A stretch of DNA of 64,000 nucleotides from Mastigocoleus sp. MO_188.B34 (GCF_030065675.1 NZ_JASJDK010000013.1:1-64000); one strand, 5' to 3'; counted from the stretch's first letter, positions 25,842 to 37,295 are shown. Notes: generated by a model not told the origin, from the sequence alone. Program-made: numbers and translations.

Positions 25842-27719
25842 CTAAAAATCAGATAGAACTACTCGAAAACCACATACTCTTAAACCTCCATCGGCTTCAT
25901 TCCAACTGCGACTTGCACTGCGACATAATACTGGACTAAAACTCCAAGAACCACCCCGAAGCACCCGACGATGCTCGTCTCCACCTAATTCCCAAACGGA
26001 ATTATCAGCAGGTGCACCATCATAATTTTTATGCCAAGGGTCAGCACACCATTCCCACACTAACCCATGCATATCAAATAAACCAAAGGCATTCGCCACC
26101 TCGAAACTTCCTACTGGTGTAGTTTCTTTACGTTGTTTACCTTTAGGCTCAAAAGCATAAGTATCTGCACCACTACAGTTTGCTAAGTCAGTAGTAATTG
26201 TTTCACCAAAATGAAATGGTGTAGTAGTACCGGCGCGACAAGCATATTCCCATTCACTTTCACTGGGTAAACGATAATTTTTCCCGGTTTTCTTTGCTAA
26301 CCGCGCACAAAATTCTTGAACTTCAGCCCAAGATACATTTTCTACCGGGCGACTCATACCTCTAAATTTAGAAGGATTAGGATTTAAAGGTTTTTTGACT
26401 ATTGGTAAAGCCGCAACAGCTTTCCATTGGGTTTGAGTAATAGGATATTTACTCATAAAAAAAGACTGAATGGTTACCAAGTGTTGGGGACGCTCTCCCG
26501 GATCTCCTTCATACTCTTTGGAACCCATCATAAAGGTACCGTCTGGGATGGAGACCATTTCCAAACTGACACTGTTATTGATTTCTTCCCGATATTGTTT
26601 GGCTTGACCTTGCAGGCGTTTAATTTCTCTCCCACCAGCATCTACCGTCACCACATTAAATTTAAAGCTTTCTAATGGGGGGAGTACGGAGTTTGAGATA
26701 TTTTTCAAGGGATATAATTTATCTTCGGATGTTTTAACCGAACTGGAACCAGAAAAATTAGTAACAGGATTAGAATCAGCCTGACTCAAATCCCGAGCAT
26801 TTAAATCCTGTAATACTTCCGCCGCTGATTGATATCTTTCCTTTGCAAGATTTTTTAATAATTTGTCGAGAATTTTCCCCAAGCGATCGCTAATTCTCAC
26901 ACCTCGTTTCTTTAATAATTCTCTCCACAACCACTGACCGCCCATGGGATCGTAAAGTGAGTCTTGTAAATTACCACAGGTATCTTGCACGGGCAAACAT
27001 TGGGTTAAAAGTCGGATGCAAGTAACACCTAAAGCATACAGATCGCTCGCATTACAGGGGTATCCCGCCATTTGTTCGTTTGGAGCATAACCTATGGTGT
27101 ATATTGCTGTAGCCTGTCTTGCTAAACTCGTTTGCGTTACTTGTTTTGCACCACCAAAGTCAATTAAAACCAGTTTGTCATCACTTGCACGACGGATAAT
27201 ATTTTCTGGCTTGATATCGCGGTGAATAATATTCCGTGAATGAATGAAGTCTAAAACAGGTAACAGGTCTTGTAAAAGATATTGAATTTTTGTTTCTGTA
27301 AATGGTTGTTTTTGTACTTCTTGATACAGGGTTTCTCCTTCAATAAACTCCTGAACCAAATACAAACTAGCACCTTGCTCAAAAAAAGCTAATAATCTGG
27401 GAATTTGAATATGATTTTCTCCCAGTTCATATAATCGAAAAGCTTCCTCCTTAAATAGTTGAGCGGCTTTGATTCTGGCTCCCGTTCCTTGAATCTGAGG
27501 TAGAAACTGCTTAATTACACAAGGAGCATTTAATCTATCTACGTCTTCTGCAGCGTAAGTTTGACTAAAACCTCCCTCACCCAATAACTTCAAAACAACA
27601 TAACGATTTCTTAACAATTCACCAAAGTTATTTTGTCCGCAACTGACACAAAATTTATTTTCAGCTGCGTTGAAGGGGTTAGAGCAATTGGGATTTTGGC
27701 AAATTCGCATAGCAAGCAA
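25842..27719 (-). CDS. Serine/threonine protein kinase fused to an FGE-sulfatase (SUMF1) domain
   Basis: The 625-residue protein starts with a zinc-ribbon-like CQNPNC...CVSCG (7-28), followed by a Hanks-type kinase: glycine loop LGEGGFSQTY (47-56), K70, catalytic HRDIKPEN (166-173) and DFGG (187-190). A linker leads to a C-terminal FGE-sulfatase domain (about 390-622) with GTFMMGS, RLPSESEWEYAC, GLVWEWC and RVLRGGSW. Such fusions are known in multicellular cyanobacteria; targets are unknown. It seems cytosolic with no transmembrane helix. An alternative start is M4 (27710), giving MRICQNPNC. It lies upstream of egtCBD on the same strand but about 500 repeat-rich bases away, so it is not in that operon. 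Confidence 0.9.
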   Translation of the reverse strand: MLAMRICQNPNCSNPFNAAENKFCVSCGQNNFGELLRNRYVVLKLLGEGGFSQTYAAEDVDRLNAPCVIKQFLPQIQGTGARIKAAQLFKEEAFRLYELGENHIQIPRLLAFFEQGASLYLVQEFIEGETLYQEVQKQPFTETKIQYLLQDLLPVLDFIHSRNIIHRDIKPENIIRRASDDKLVLIDFGGAKQVTQTSLARQATAIYTIGYAPNEQMAGYPCNASDLYALGVTCIRLLTQCLPVQDTCGNLQDSLYDPMGGQWLWRELLKKRGVRISDRLGKILDKLLKNLAKERYQSAAEVLQDLNARDLSQADSNPVTNFSGSSSVKTSEDKLYPLKNISNSVLPPLESFKFNVVTVDAGGREIKRLQGQAKQYREEINNSVSLEMVSIPDGTFMMGSKEYEGDPGERPQHLVTIQSFFMSKYPITQTQWKAVAALPIVKKPLNPNPSKFRGMSRPVENVSWAEVQEFCARLAKKTGKNYRLPSESEWEYACRAGTTTPFHFGETITTDLANCSGADTYAFEPKGKQRKETTPVGSFEVANAFGLFDMHGLVWEWCADPWHKNYDGAPADNSVWELGGDEHRRVLRGGSWSFSPVLCRSASRSWNEADGGLRVCGFRVVLSDF

Positions 27720-28102
27720 AAAAACACATCTTTTCCAAAGCTAGCCCCAAGATTAAATAAATTAAAGTATTGTTGGTAATTGGTAACGGGTAATGGGTAA
27801 TTGGTAGTGAGAAGATGATGAAAAGCATTTCTCCATCACACTACTTGATTTCTTTATTTCCCTGACTCTCATAGATTTTGTGAATTTCCCTTGTCCTAAT
27901 AGCAAAACTTACCCCCACGGAGCTAAATTACAACCTAGTGGGGTCTGTTTTGTTTCAACTTATGTCCTACGGACACGCATTAACGCAGTGTGACGCGACA
28001 GCGTCATAACCTACGGTACGCTTACGCTAGCCGCTAATGACTTTTGACTTTTAACTTATGTCCTACGGACACGCTTACGCTAATGACTTCCGCATAGCAG
28101 TA
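27720..28102. repeat. Repeat-rich gap between miaB and the kinase gene
   Basis: Contains GGTAATTGGTAACGGGTAATG heptamer-type sequence near 27775-27810, then GC-rich short palindromes (TGACGCGACAGCGTCA near 27992, CCTACGGACACGC twice). No gene is seen. The unit TGACGCGACAGCGTCAT recurs near 51340. Confidence 0.6.
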
Positions 28103-29446
28103 CTAGATTGGTTCGCCAGTCAAGCTAAAAGCACGAACTTCGGTAATTTTAACTTTTATTAACTTTCCTTTAAGTTCCTTGATGTCACCTGCAAAGAAAG
28201 TTAGACGATTACCCCTTGTACGCCCCATTACCTGAGTTTTATCTTTGGGATTTTGGTCTTCCACCAACACTTCTTCAATCCGTCCCATGTAACGCCCGGA
28301 ACGTTCTGCGGCTTTTTGGGCTACTAGGTGATTTAAACGTTGGAGGCGATCACTTTTTACTTCGTCACTTAATTGGTTGTCCCAAAATGCTGCTGGCGTA
28401 CCCGGACGGGGTGAATATGCTGCAGTATTTAATTGGTCAAAGCCAATGTCTGCTACTAACTTCAAAGTATTCTCAAACTGTTCTTCCGTTTCGCCCGGAA
28501 ATCCAACGATCGCATCTGCACTAATTGATGCATCTGGCATGTACTCCTTAATTTTGTTAATGATGCGACGATATTTTTCATGGGTATAACCGCGTCTCAT
28601 CTGTTTGAGTACTTCGTTATCACCTGATTGAAACGGAATATGAAAATGTTCGCAAACCTTGGGTAATTCGGCACATGCTTTAATTAATCTTTCAGTAAAA
28701 TAACGGGGATGGGAAGTCGCAAACCGAATGCGCTCAATTCCCTCAACGTCATGGACGTGATAAAGCAAATCCGTGAAGGTATGTTTGTGACGACCTTCTG
28801 GGGTAACTCCCGGTAAATCTCGCCCATAAGCATCAATATTTTGTCCGAGTAAGGTTACTTCTGGATAACCCTGTCGTCCAATTTCTTCCATTTCCGCGCG
28901 AATGGCTTCTGGCGTCCGGGACTGTTCCACACCCCGCACGTTGGGAACCACGCAATAGGTACAGCGTTCGTTGCAGCCGTAAATCACATTTACCCAAGCC
29001 GTTACCGCACTGTCGCGACGGGGCTTGGTGATATCCTCCATAATGTGAACCGGCTCAGTCGCCACTACTTGACCGCCATCGAAAACTTCTTCCAGTAAAT
29101 CTTTCAGACGGTTAGCATGTTGCGGACCCATAACCAAATCTAATTCGGGTACCCGCCGTAATAAAACTTCTCCTTCCTGTTGAGCTACACAACCAGCAAC
29201 AACCAACGTTAAATTCGGTTGAGAGTGCTTGCGTTTTGCTTGGCGACCGAGATAAGAGTAAACTTTCTGCTCGGCATTATCCCGAATGGTACAGGTATTG
29301 TAAAGAATTAAATCGGCACTATTCGGGTCTTCCGACCACTCAAAGCCCATATCTTCTAGAATGCCAGCCATGCGCTCTGAGTCGGCTTTGTTCATCTGGC
29401 AACCAAAGGTGGTGATGTGATAGCGACGGGTTTGTAAAGTGGTCAT
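28103..29446 (-). CDS. miaB: tRNA (N6-isopentenyl adenosine(37)-C2)-methylthiotransferase
   Basis: MiaB adds a methylthio group to i6A37 of tRNAs that read codons starting with U. It is a radical-SAM enzyme with two Fe-S clusters. The N-terminal domain supplies C16, C52 and C86 (FGCQMN, NTCTIRD, AGCVAQQ); the radical-SAM cluster uses C158, C162 and C165 in [14 protein letters not shown] domain ends the 447-residue protein. It is alone on the minus strand, and its 3' end abuts palindromic repeats. Confidence 0.95.
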   Translation of the reverse strand: MTTLQTRRYHITTFGCQMNKADSERMAGILEDMGFEWSEDPNSADLILYNTCTIRDNAEQKVYSYLGRQAKRKHSQPNLTLVVAGCVAQQEGEVLLRRVPELDLVMGPQHANRLKDLLEEVFDGGQVVATEPVHIMEDITKPRRDSAVTAWVNVIYGCNERCTYCVVPNVRGVEQSRTPEAIRAEMEEIGRQGYPEVTLLGQNIDAYGRDLPGVTPEGRHKHTFTDLLYHVHDVEGIERIRFATSHPRYFTERLIKACAELPKVCEHFHIPFQSGDNEVLKQMRRGYTHEKYRRIINKIKEYMPDASISADAIVGFPGETEEQFENTLKLVADIGFDQLNTAAYSPRPGTPAAFWDNQLSDEVKSDRLQRLNHLVAQKAAERSGRYMGRIEEVLVEDQNPKDKTQVMGRTRGNRLTFFAGDIKELKGKLIKVKITEVRAFSLTGEPI

Positions 29447-30002
29447 ATGCAGCTCAACTGATTAAACGCAGGATTTAGCAGTTTTACATTAACTATAGTT
29501 ACTAATTAAGGTAGACCTAGCTGGCTACGAATATTAGTTTTACAAGATATTATTCTTGCTGGATTAACTACGAACCCTCATCTGGATTTTTTAGTTTATT
29601 TTTGTTAGTTTCTTTGACTAACTTTCCTGACTACTGGCTAATATTAAGGTTCGCCGACCCTTTAAGCATTGAGCTTGAATAATCAGTGCTTATGTATTAG
29701 TAAAACTTAGGATCGATTGTATATTATCGACTAAATTTACCTACATTTATCTAAAATTTTGGTAAATAAATTTTCAATATACTATTAAAGTGGAAATTTG
29801 TCACTAAGATTGGGGATTGGCGACTGGCGACTGGCGATTGGGTAATCAGTTACCTTTTCACTGATAACTGATTACTGTATGGCTAACGCCACGCTGAGAC
29901 CTCGCTGCGCAAACGCTACACTGTTTACTGATAAATAATCAATTAAGATGACGGCTAGTATACACAAGAACTAATATTCATTAGCTAACTTCTATAAGTA
30001 AG
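29447..30002. other. Intergenic region upstream of miaB and the HAD gene
   Basis: No gene. It holds a GGCGACTGGCGACTGGCGATT heptamer-like patch (about 29812-29842), AACTGAT repeats and one copy of the TATGGCTAACGCCACGC core (29878-29894) also found at 37384-37400, 57238-57254 and 59514-59530. Confidence 0.55.
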
Positions 30003-30791
30003 ATGACTCCAGATAGGATCCCAAACCAAGTGAATTATTCTGTAACTCCAGATAAATTTGATGCTGTTCTATTTGATTTAGATGGCGTACTAACAGCAAC
30101 TGCAAAAGTTCACGCAAGTTGTTGGAAAAAGACCTTTGATGAATTTCTTCAACAACACGCCAAAGAAAACGATATTCCATTTCAAGCTTTTGAAATTGAA
30201 ACAGATTACAAACTTTATGTGGATGGTAAACCCCGTTATGAAGGGGTAAAAAGTTTTCTAGAATCGAGAAATATTCACTTACCCCAAGGTTCCCTTGAAG
30301 ACGATCCCACAGCTAAAACAATATGTGGTGTGGGTAATCGTAAAAACGAATTCGTTCATTTAGTTTTAGAAACAGAAGGTGTTGAAGTATACTCTGGTTC
30401 TGTGGACTGGGTAAAGCATCTCATGTCTCAAGGGATTAAAACTGCAGTAGTTTCATCTAGTAAAAATTGTGAAATTGTGCTCAAAGCTGCTGGAATTATA
30501 GAATTATTTAAGATTAGAGTTGATGGTAAAGTTGCAGCTCAGTTAAAAATTCCAGGTAAACCAGCACCAGATACTTTTCTTAAAGCGGCTGAGATGTTGG
30601 GTATAGAACCAAAAAGAGCAGTGGTTGTAGAGGATGCTATTTCCGGCGTTCAAGCTGGTAGTGCTGGTGGTTTTGGATTAGTAATTGGGGTTGATCGCGA
30701 AGGTGATGCGCAAGCTCTTAAAGATAATGGAGCGGATATTGTAGTATCTGACCTGAGTGAAATGTTGACCAATAGTTCTGTTGTTTCGTAG
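30003..30791 (+). CDS. HAD superfamily hydrolase, beta-phosphoglucomutase-like
   Basis: This 262-residue cytosolic HAD protein has the nucleophile and acid pair D25/D27 in LFDLDGVLT, the VVSSSKN motif II (S/T), a lysine in AAQLKIPGKPAPD, and VVEDAISGVQAG with the metal-binding E-D pair. The cap insert after motif I and the GKPAPD(T)F pattern place it near beta-phosphoglucomutases, which in cyanobacteria often sit beside a GH65 phosphorylase. No such gene is here, so the substrate may be another sugar phosphate. It converges with the deacetylase gene. Confidence 0.85.
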   Translation: MTPDRIPNQVNYSVTPDKFDAVLFDLDGVLTATAKVHASCWKKTFDEFLQQHAKENDIPFQAFEIETDYKLYVDGKPRYEGVKSFLESRNIHLPQGSLEDDPTAKTICGVGNRKNEFVHLVLETEGVEVYSGSVDWVKHLMSQGIKTAVVSSSKNCEIVLKAAGIIELFKIRVDGKVAAQLKIPGKPAPDTFLKAAEMLGIEPKRAVVVEDAISGVQAGSAGGFGLVIGVDREGDAQALKDNGADIVVSDLSEMLTNSSVVS

Positions 30792-31074
30792 TTGACGATA
30801 ATTGGTGATGGGTAATTGGTAATTGGTAATTGGTCATTAGTTACCAATTGCCAATCCCTAATTCCCGGAATATCGCAATGCACCACACTTGAGCGGGAAA
30901 TACCCTGGAAGAATCAAATCAAAAATTTAATCGTATCTAATACTTTTTTCAAATAAAATTAATGCAAAAGTGTCTACAGCATATGTAATCAAAGTATTTA
31001 TACTGAATGTGGAATCAATATAATTTTGATTTTACGAAATAATTTTGATTTTACGAAGTGTAAAAGTGAGAGCA

Positions 31075-31989
31075 TCAACCCAAACATTTCTCAATGGTCG
31101 CCACAACTGACTTCGCAAGTGCAGATAAATCGTACCCACCTTCCAAACCAAAGAGAATTTTAGAAGTAATTCCCAAACAATATTCCGTAAATAAACCGTA
31201 ATCCCTTGGTTGAAGATTAATTGTGGCTAGGGGGTCATCTGCATTTGCATCATAACCTGCACTGACTATGAGTAAATCTGGTGCAAATTTAGATAAAAAC
31301 GGTATGACTTCTCTCTCAAAAGCTTGCTGATAAAGTTGAACATCACTGTTGGGAGGAATGGGTAAATTGAGGACATTGTTGTGAAAACCTCGTTCGGTAA
31401 TTTTTCCCGTTCCCGGATAGCAGGGATATTCGTGTAGAGAACAATAAGCTATTTCTGAGTGAGACTCGACTAATGCTTGGGTTCCATTACCGTGATGTAC
31501 ATCCCAGTCAAGGATTGCGACGCGGTTTACTTTTGGCTGTTTTAGTGCATAATGGGCTGCGATCGCAGCATTGGAAAATAAACAAAATCCCATTCCTAGG
31601 TTACTTTCAGCATGGTGTCCTGGGGGACGCGCAAGCACAAAAGTCGGCTTACCTTTTTCTAATACAGCATCTACCCCATCTAGCCAAGCACTTACCGCTA
31701 ATAGTGCAACATCATAACTACGAGGAGAAATTGCAGTATCCGTATCCAGATAACCACCTCCACCTTCGGCGATCGCAGCAACTTTTTGAATGTAATTTGA
31801 GGTGTGAATTGATTCTACCCAAGGTAGTACAGAACGCTCTGCAATTGAAGTTGGTAATTTCCATTCAACGCGATCAGCAAAGTCGCTGGCTGCGATCGCA
31901 TTTTGAATCGCTGTTAAACGTTCCGGTTTTTCTGGGTGAAATTGCCCGGTTTTATGTTCTAAAAATTCGTCGGAGTATATGAGTAACAT
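31075..31989 (-). CDS. Histone deacetylase family protein
   Basis: The 304-residue protein is a zinc-dependent deacetylase of the HDAC/acetoin-utilisation (AcuC-like) superfamily. It has HPEKPERLTAI, the active-site histidine pair in RPPGHHAE, the zinc ligands DWDVHHGNGTQ and SAGYDANADDPLA, and the closing EGGYDLSAL. Bacterial members act on acetylpolyamines or acetylated proteins; the substrate here is unknown. There is no signal peptide. It is a single-gene unit upstream of a long gap before gyrA. Confidence 0.92.
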   Translation of the reverse strand: MLLIYSDEFLEHKTGQFHPEKPERLTAIQNAIAASDFADRVEWKLPTSIAERSVLPWVESIHTSNYIQKVAAIAEGGGGYLDTDTAISPRSYDVALLAVSAWLDGVDAVLEKGKPTFVLARPPGHHAESNLGMGFCLFSNAAIAAHYALKQPKVNRVAILDWDVHHGNGTQALVESHSEIAYCSLHEYPCYPGTGKITERGFHNNVLNLPIPPNSDVQLYQQAFEREVIPFLSKFAPDLLIVSAGYDANADDPLATINLQPRDYGLFTEYCLGITSKILFGLEGGYDLSALAKSVVATIEKCLG

Positions 31990-32930
31990 TAGGGAATTCG
32001 CAATCGACGACTGGAGACTGGATTGGTATTTGAGACTGGGTTGATACTTGGGAATCTGGATTAGAGATTAGTAATCAGTAAGATGTAAGTAAGTGGGCAA
32101 GAAAAAAGTAAACCATGTAAAGAAATATAAAATAATCGTATTTGGCTCGTAGTAGCGCTTTAGCGCTAAAGCGCTATTACAAATAAGTTATGATTTTTCT
32201 TACTAACCTACTTAAGTGGTAAACCATAACTAGAAAAATAATATCCCAATCGCCAATTTCTAATCACAAATCCCCTGTAGTAGGTTTTATTATCGTTTGA
32301 ATCAGCTATTATATTGAGTTATTTTATTATTTTTACCAAGTAATATCGCTTTATTTTTCTGAAGTTTGGATAATTGATAATTATCACCTTATTTTAGCAA
32401 TTATTAAAAGTGGTTTTATTATTGCAATTACCGCTTCATAATAGTAATATTTTCTTTTAATTATTTATTTATCCTTCTATAAGATTATTTTTTTTCAAAT
32501 TTAATCTTTTATTATTGCTAAATATAGGTATAACTTCAATTTTTCAGGCACCAAATTAGACCCTTTGTCATACCCTGAAAACCCTTTTCAGCAAAGGCTT
32601 TAGGGAAACCTGCATTATTTTTTAAGTATCAGCGTGTAACTACTGGTATTTTTTTTGCCAAATATCACTTATTTTGCCTGGTTTATTCAATTACATTTCA
32701 CTGCTAGACTTGTAGACCTGTTGCCCTTGGAAAATGGAAAAAATTGATTGATTCTTTTTATTTTTTCTTTCGTATTTCTTGTTTTGTCTAAAGCCAGTTT
32801 TTCCGGCGAAAAAGACTAATATGTGCTAGAATTGTAGCAAATTATAGCAATTACTCGATATTTGCTGGGAATAATTTTGGTTTTTCCAGGGTAAACGCTA
32901 AAAATTGCGATTTTTGGAGTTTTTTAGGTT
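31990..32930. other. Long AT-rich region upstream of gyrA
   Basis: 941 bases without a gene. The first part has GGAGACTGG-type repeats and the palindrome listed at 32149-32180. From 32280 onward it is strongly AT-rich with runs of T. CCCTGAAAACCC...TTTTCAGCAAAGGCTTTAGGG near 32572-32606 is an imperfect inverted repeat. gyrA probably has a long leader, but no promoter can be assigned with confidence. Confidence 0.45.
32149..32180. repeat. GTAGTAGCGC palindrome
   Basis: A 32-base palindrome, one mismatch between halves, left half GTAGTAGCGCTTTAGC. The same left half forms the internal stem of the element at 45276-45404, so the two belong to one family. Confidence 0.8.
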
Positions 32931-35522
32931 ATGACGATTATCCCGACCGATCTGCGGAATGAAATGTCCCGGTCTTACTTAGAATATGCGATGAGTGTCA
33001 TCGTGGGTCGGGCGCTGCCAGATGCCAGGGATGGTCTTAAGCCCGTGCATCGTCGCATTCTCTACGCCATGCATGAACTGGGATTGACCTCAGACCGTCC
33101 TTTCAGAAAGTGTGCTCGTGTGGTCGGGGAAGTATTAGGTAAGTATCATCCCCATGGCGATACTGCGGTATACGATTCCCTAGTGCGGATGGCGCAAGAT
33201 TTTTCTATGAGAGTGCCTTTAATTCAAGGGCACGGTAACTTTGGCTCTGTAGATAACGATCCTCCAGCTGCAATGCGATATACCGAATGTCGTTTGCATG
33301 CTTTGACTAGTGATGCTTTGCTTCGAGACATTGAGTCAGAAACAGTAGACTTCGCGGACAACTTTGACGGTTCTCAACAAGAACCAACCGTTTTACCAGC
33401 AAGGGTTCCCCAATTATTACTCAACGGTTCTTCCGGAATTGCTGTTGGGATGGCGACCAATATTCCTCCCCATAACCTGGGTGAATTAATTGATGGAACG
33501 ATTGCGCTGATTCATAATTCAGAAATTACAGATACGGAATTGATGAAGTATATTCCCGGACCAGACTTCCCAACAGGGAGTCAAATTCTGGGTACTTCGG
33601 CAATCAAAGAAGCCTACACCACCGGACGTGGTTCGATTACCATGCGTGGGGTGGCAACAATTGAAACAATTGAACAACGGGGACGCCCAGACCGAGAAGC
33701 AATAATTGTTACAGAACTCCCATATCAGACCAATAAAGCAGGATTAATTGAAAAAATTGCTGAACTGGTCAATGATAAAAGGATTGAAGGTATTGCTGAT
33801 ATCCGAGACGAAAGCGATCGTGATGGGATGCGAATAGTCATAGAACTTAAACGTGATGCCTATCCCCGCGTTATTTTAAATAATCTCTACAAACAAACGC
33901 CACTGCAAGCTAATTTTGGCGCAAATATGCTTGCTTTGGTGGATGGTGAGCCTCAGTTACTCACGATCAAAAAGTTCTTGCAAGTATTCTTAGATTTCCG
34001 CATTGAAGCAATTACTAGAAGAACAAATTATGAATTGCGGAAAGCTGAAGAAAGAGACCATATCTTGCAGGGTTATTTGATTGCTTTATCCCAATTAGAT
34101 GCAATTATTAGCTTAATTCGTCATGCACCTGATGCACCAACAGCAAAAGGTGAACTAATCGGTAACTATGGTTTGTCTACAGCACAAGCCGATGCTATTT
34201 TGCAAATGCAGTTACGCCGTTTAACCGCCTTAGAAGCTGATAAAATCCGTCACGAACATGAAGAATTACAAGCTTTAATTACCGACTTGCAAGATATTTT
34301 GGCAAGACGGGAAAGAATACTAGAAATTATTGAAACTGAAGTTAAACAGCTTAAAGATACTCATGCGAATCCCCGACGTACGGTAATTACCCATGCAGAA
34401 GGAGATTTGGCAGATCATGATTTAATTGCTAATGAAAAAGCTGTGATTTTGCTTACTCAGCAAGGTTACATTAAGAGAATGCCAGTTAACACTTTTGAGG
34501 CGCAAAGTCGTGCCACAAGAGGTAAAGCGGCAGCAAAAGTTAAAGAAAATGATAATGTCGAGCATTTCTTAACCTGTTGCGACCATGATAGCGTACTATT
34601 CTTCAGTGAACGTGGTGTTGTCTACTGTCTGAGGGCATATCAAATTCCGGTATGTTCCCGTACCAGTCGGGGAACTCCGATTGTGCAAATGTTACCCATA
34701 CCTAAGGAAGAAAAGATTACTTCAATCGTCCCGGTTAGCGAATTTACTAGTGATGAATATCTTGTTATGCTAACCAAGGGTGGGAATATCAAGAAAACAG
34801 AATTAGCAGCATTTAGTAATATTCGCGCCAATGGTTTAATTGCAATTTCCTTAGAAGAAGGTGATCAACTGCGGTGGGTGCGACGAGCTAAAGCCGAAGA
34901 TAGCGTAATTATCGGTTCCAGCCAGGGAATGGCGATTCATTTCCAATGCAGTAACGAACAGCTGCGTCCCTTGGGTAGAGCAACTCGCGGTGTCAAAGCC
35001 ATGAAATTGCGTAAAGGGGATGAATTGGTAGGAATGGATATTCTTCCTGCAGCAATTCTTGCCAACATAGATACTGATAGCGAAGCTGTTGCTGAAGAAA
35101 ATGAAGTAGAAGAGTTGGAAAATGGAGATACTTTAGAGCTAAATAGCAATGGCTCTACTGCTCTTTGGGTAATGGTAATTACTATGGGAGGTTACGGTAA
35201 ACGGGTACCTGTTTCCCAATTCCGCCTACAAAACCGTGCTGGACAAGGTTTAATGGCAACTAAGTTCAAAAATCGTAAAGTTCAAGATCGGTTAGCAGCT
35301 TTACATATTGTTGGTAATGATGATGAAATCATGATGGTTACCAGTCGAGGAATTATTATTCGCCAAGCTGTGAATGCAATTTCCATTCAGTCGCGTTCTG
35401 CTACTGGAGTTCGAGTACAACGTTTGGACGTGGAAGATGCAATCATGGGTGTAGCAATAGTTCCTCCGGATACCGGTGATGCTGCAGATAATGATGAAGA
35501 TACAGAAGAAACAGAAGAATAG
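32931..35522 (+). CDS. gyrA: DNA gyrase subunit A
   Basis: GyrA cuts and rejoins DNA within the A2B2 gyrase that introduces negative supercoils. The 863-residue protein has the N-terminal [20 protein letters not shown], the DNA-cleaving tyrosine Y117 in AAMRYTE, a coiled-coil gate and a C-terminal six-bladed beta-pinwheel (about 500-830). The GyrA box is degenerate (QSRATRGK). The residue equivalent to quinolone-contact Ser83 of E. coli is T78 (HGDTAVYD). The tail is acidic (DEDTEETEE). lnt follows after 24 bases, so the two may be co-transcribed. Confidence 0.95.
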   Translation: MTIIPTDLRNEMSRSYLEYAMSVIVGRALPDARDGLKPVHRRILYAMHELGLTSDRPFRKCARVVGEVLGKYHPHGDTAVYDSLVRMAQDFSMRVPLIQGHGNFGSVDNDPPAAMRYTECRLHALTSDALLRDIESETVDFADNFDGSQQEPTVLPARVPQLLLNGSSGIAVGMATNIPPHNLGELIDGTIALIHNSEITDTELMKYIPGPDFPTGSQILGTSAIKEAYTTGRGSITMRGVATIETIEQRGRPDREAIIVTELPYQTNKAGLIEKIAELVNDKRIEGIADIRDESDRDGMRIVIELKRDAYPRVILNNLYKQTPLQANFGANMLALVDGEPQLLTIKKFLQVFLDFRIEAITRRTNYELRKAEERDHILQGYLIALSQLDAIISLIRHAPDAPTAKGELIGNYGLSTAQADAILQMQLRRLTALEADKIRHEHEELQALITDLQDILARRERILEIIETEVKQLKDTHANPRRTVITHAEGDLADHDLIANEKAVILLTQQGYIKRMPVNTFEAQSRATRGKAAAKVKENDNVEHFLTCCDHDSVLFFSERGVVYCLRAYQIPVCSRTSRGTPIVQMLPIPKEEKITSIVPVSEFTSDEYLVMLTKGGNIKKTELAAFSNIRANGLIAISLEEGDQLRWVRRAKAEDSVIIGSSQGMAIHFQCSNEQLRPLGRATRGVKAMKLRKGDELVGMDILPAAILANIDTDSEAVAEENEVEELENGDTLELNSNGSTALWVMVITMGGYGKRVPVSQFRLQNRAGQGLMATKFKNRKVQDRLAALHIVGNDDEIMMVTSRGIIIRQAVNAISIQSRSATGVRVQRLDVEDAIMGVAIVPPDTGDAADNDEDTEETEE

Positions 35523-35546
35523 TTATAAGCAATGGAGTTGTGAGTA

Positions 35547-37295
35547 ATGAGTTTAAAGATGGGTTTAAATACACATATCAAACTCAAAACTCATAACTTC
35601 AAGTTTCTAACAGCTTTAGTTAGTGGAATTCTAATGGGGTTAACTGTTGCTCCCTTTGGGGCTTGGTTTTTAGCATGGTTAGCCCTGTCTCCTTTATGGG
35701 TTTTTGTGGTTGGTAACGAAAAGTCGAGCGGTAACGAACAATCAAAAGTAAAAAAGGGGATAAAATCTTCATTTTTAACTGCTTTAGGATGGGGAATTGG
35801 ATATTATGGTATGTCCCTTTCTTGGATTACTGGAATTCATCCCATGACATGGATGGGGGTTCCTTGGTTAGCAAGTTTAGCGATCGCGCTTTTTTGTTGG
35901 TCGTTTATTACTTTGTGGGGAACTGCACTTGCAATAACGTGGGTATTAATCTGTAATTGGATTTTTCATTCAAAATTGATTTCAAGCTTCAATTCCAATT
36001 TGAATTCAAGTCTAAATTCAAGTTTAAATTCACGTTTTCATTCAAGTTTTAAATTTAAGTTTGGGTTTAAAGCTCAGAATTCTCCATGGTTCAGAGTTTT
36101 AGTCGGTACATCTGTATGGTGTCTCCTTGAAGCAATTTGGACTTCTGGTCCTCTATGGTGGAGTTCTCTTGCTTATACCCAAAGCCCACAAAATTTGGTA
36201 ATTCTTCATTTGGGACAAATTTCTGGTACTACAACTATTACTGCAGTGATAGTTGCAGTTAATTGCTTGTTAGCAGAAGCTTGGATCAAGTATGCACGAA
36301 GGGCGAATAAAACAACCAATAAGCCAGGTAATAAAACAGCAAGAAATTCTTCTGTTGTCAGAACTTCTCCAGCATCGATTTATTTAGGATCTGCTGTATT
36401 AATACTGGTAGTTTCCCATCTGATCGGGTTTGGTTTATATAGTATTCCTCTGCAAGACACAGCAGAAACACAGTTAAAAGTGGGAATTGTTCAAGGTAAT
36501 GTTCCAAATACAATCAAATTAACTGAATACGGCAAACAAAGGGCGTTAAATCATTATACGAACGGGTATTTAAATTTAGTCGAGCAAGATGTCGATGCTG
36601 TGCTGACACCCGAAGGAGCTTTACCTTTCTTTAAAAGCAGAATTCTTCGCAGTTCCTTAGTCGCAGCAGTGAGAGAAAAAGGTGTATTAGCTTGGATTGG
36701 TGGTTTTGCTCAACAAAAACAGGGAACTTACACCAATAGTTTGTTTACCTTTACCGGAGACGGTGAAGTTTTTAGTCGTTATGACAAAGCAAAACTAGTC
36801 CCTATGGGCGAATACGTTCCTTTTCGGGAGATTATTGGTGGTATAGTCAAACGTTTATCACCTCTAGACGAACATCAAGTTCCTGGAGAAGCAGATCAAA
36901 TATTTGAGACTCCATTTGGGAGAGCGATCACAGTTATTTGTTATGGTTCAGCATTTCCTGAACTGTTTCGCTATCAAGCATCCCAAGGTGGAGAATTTAT
37001 TTTGAGTCCTTCTAACGATGCTCATTTTAGTGAAGCAATGCCAGCTCAACACCACGCTCAAGATATCATGCGAGCGATAGAAACCGACAGATGGGCGGTA
37101 AGAGCAACAAACACAGGTTACTCAGCCTTTGTTAATCCCCACGGTAAAACAATTTGGATTTCTGGACATAATACCTACGAGATCCATGCAGAAAATATTT
37201 ATCGTCGGCGATCGCAAACTTTATATGTGCGTTGGGGTGATTGGTTGACTCCTGTTTTATTGGGTTTGAGTTTTTTGTTTTTGGTGATTGGGTAA
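35547..37295 (+). CDS. lnt: Apolipoprotein N-acyltransferase
   Basis: Lnt adds the third acyl chain to lipoproteins in the inner membrane. The 582-residue protein has about six N-terminal membrane helices, then the periplasmic nitrilase-like domain with the triad E356 (LTPEGALPF), K414 (YDKAKLVPMGEYVPF) and C465 (VICYGSAFPE), and a final helix. A loop between helices (about residues 145-172) is a low-complexity insert rich in NSSLNS and FKFKFGFK, encoded by imperfect TTCAAGTTTAAA repeats. The start ATG lies in a GAGTAATGAG repeat, so the exact N-terminus is uncertain (M1 or M5). Confidence 0.93.
   Translation: MSLKMGLNTHIKLKTHNFKFLTALVSGILMGLTVAPFGAWFLAWLALSPLWVFVVGNEKSSGNEQSKVKKGIKSSFLTALGWGIGYYGMSLSWITGIHPMTWMGVPWLASLAIALFCWSFITLWGTALAITWVLICNWIFHSKLISSFNSNLNSSLNSSLNSRFHSSFKFKFGFKAQNSPWFRVLVGTSVWCLLEAIWTSGPLWWSSLAYTQSPQNLVILHLGQISGTTTITAVIVAVNCLLAEAWIKYARRANKTTNKPGNKTARNSSVVRTSPASIYLGSAVLILVVSHLIGFGLYSIPLQDTAETQLKVGIVQGNVPNTIKLTEYGKQRALNHYTNGYLNLVEQDVDAVLTPEGALPFFKSRILRSSLVAAVREKGVLAWIGGFAQQKQGTYTNSLFTFTGDGEVFSRYDKAKLVPMGEYVPFREIIGGIVKRLSPLDEHQVPGEADQIFETPFGRAITVICYGSAFPELFRYQASQGGEFILSPSNDAHFSEAMPAQHHAQDIMRAIETDRWAVRATNTGYSAFVNPHGKTIWISGHNTYEIHAENIYRRRSQTLYVRWGDWLTPVLLGLSFLFLVIG

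Noticed and set aside
31473-31982. 169-codon frame antisense to the deacetylase gene
   Set aside because: The opposite strand encodes a full HDAC-family protein with all active-site motifs; the antisense peptide has no recognisable features.
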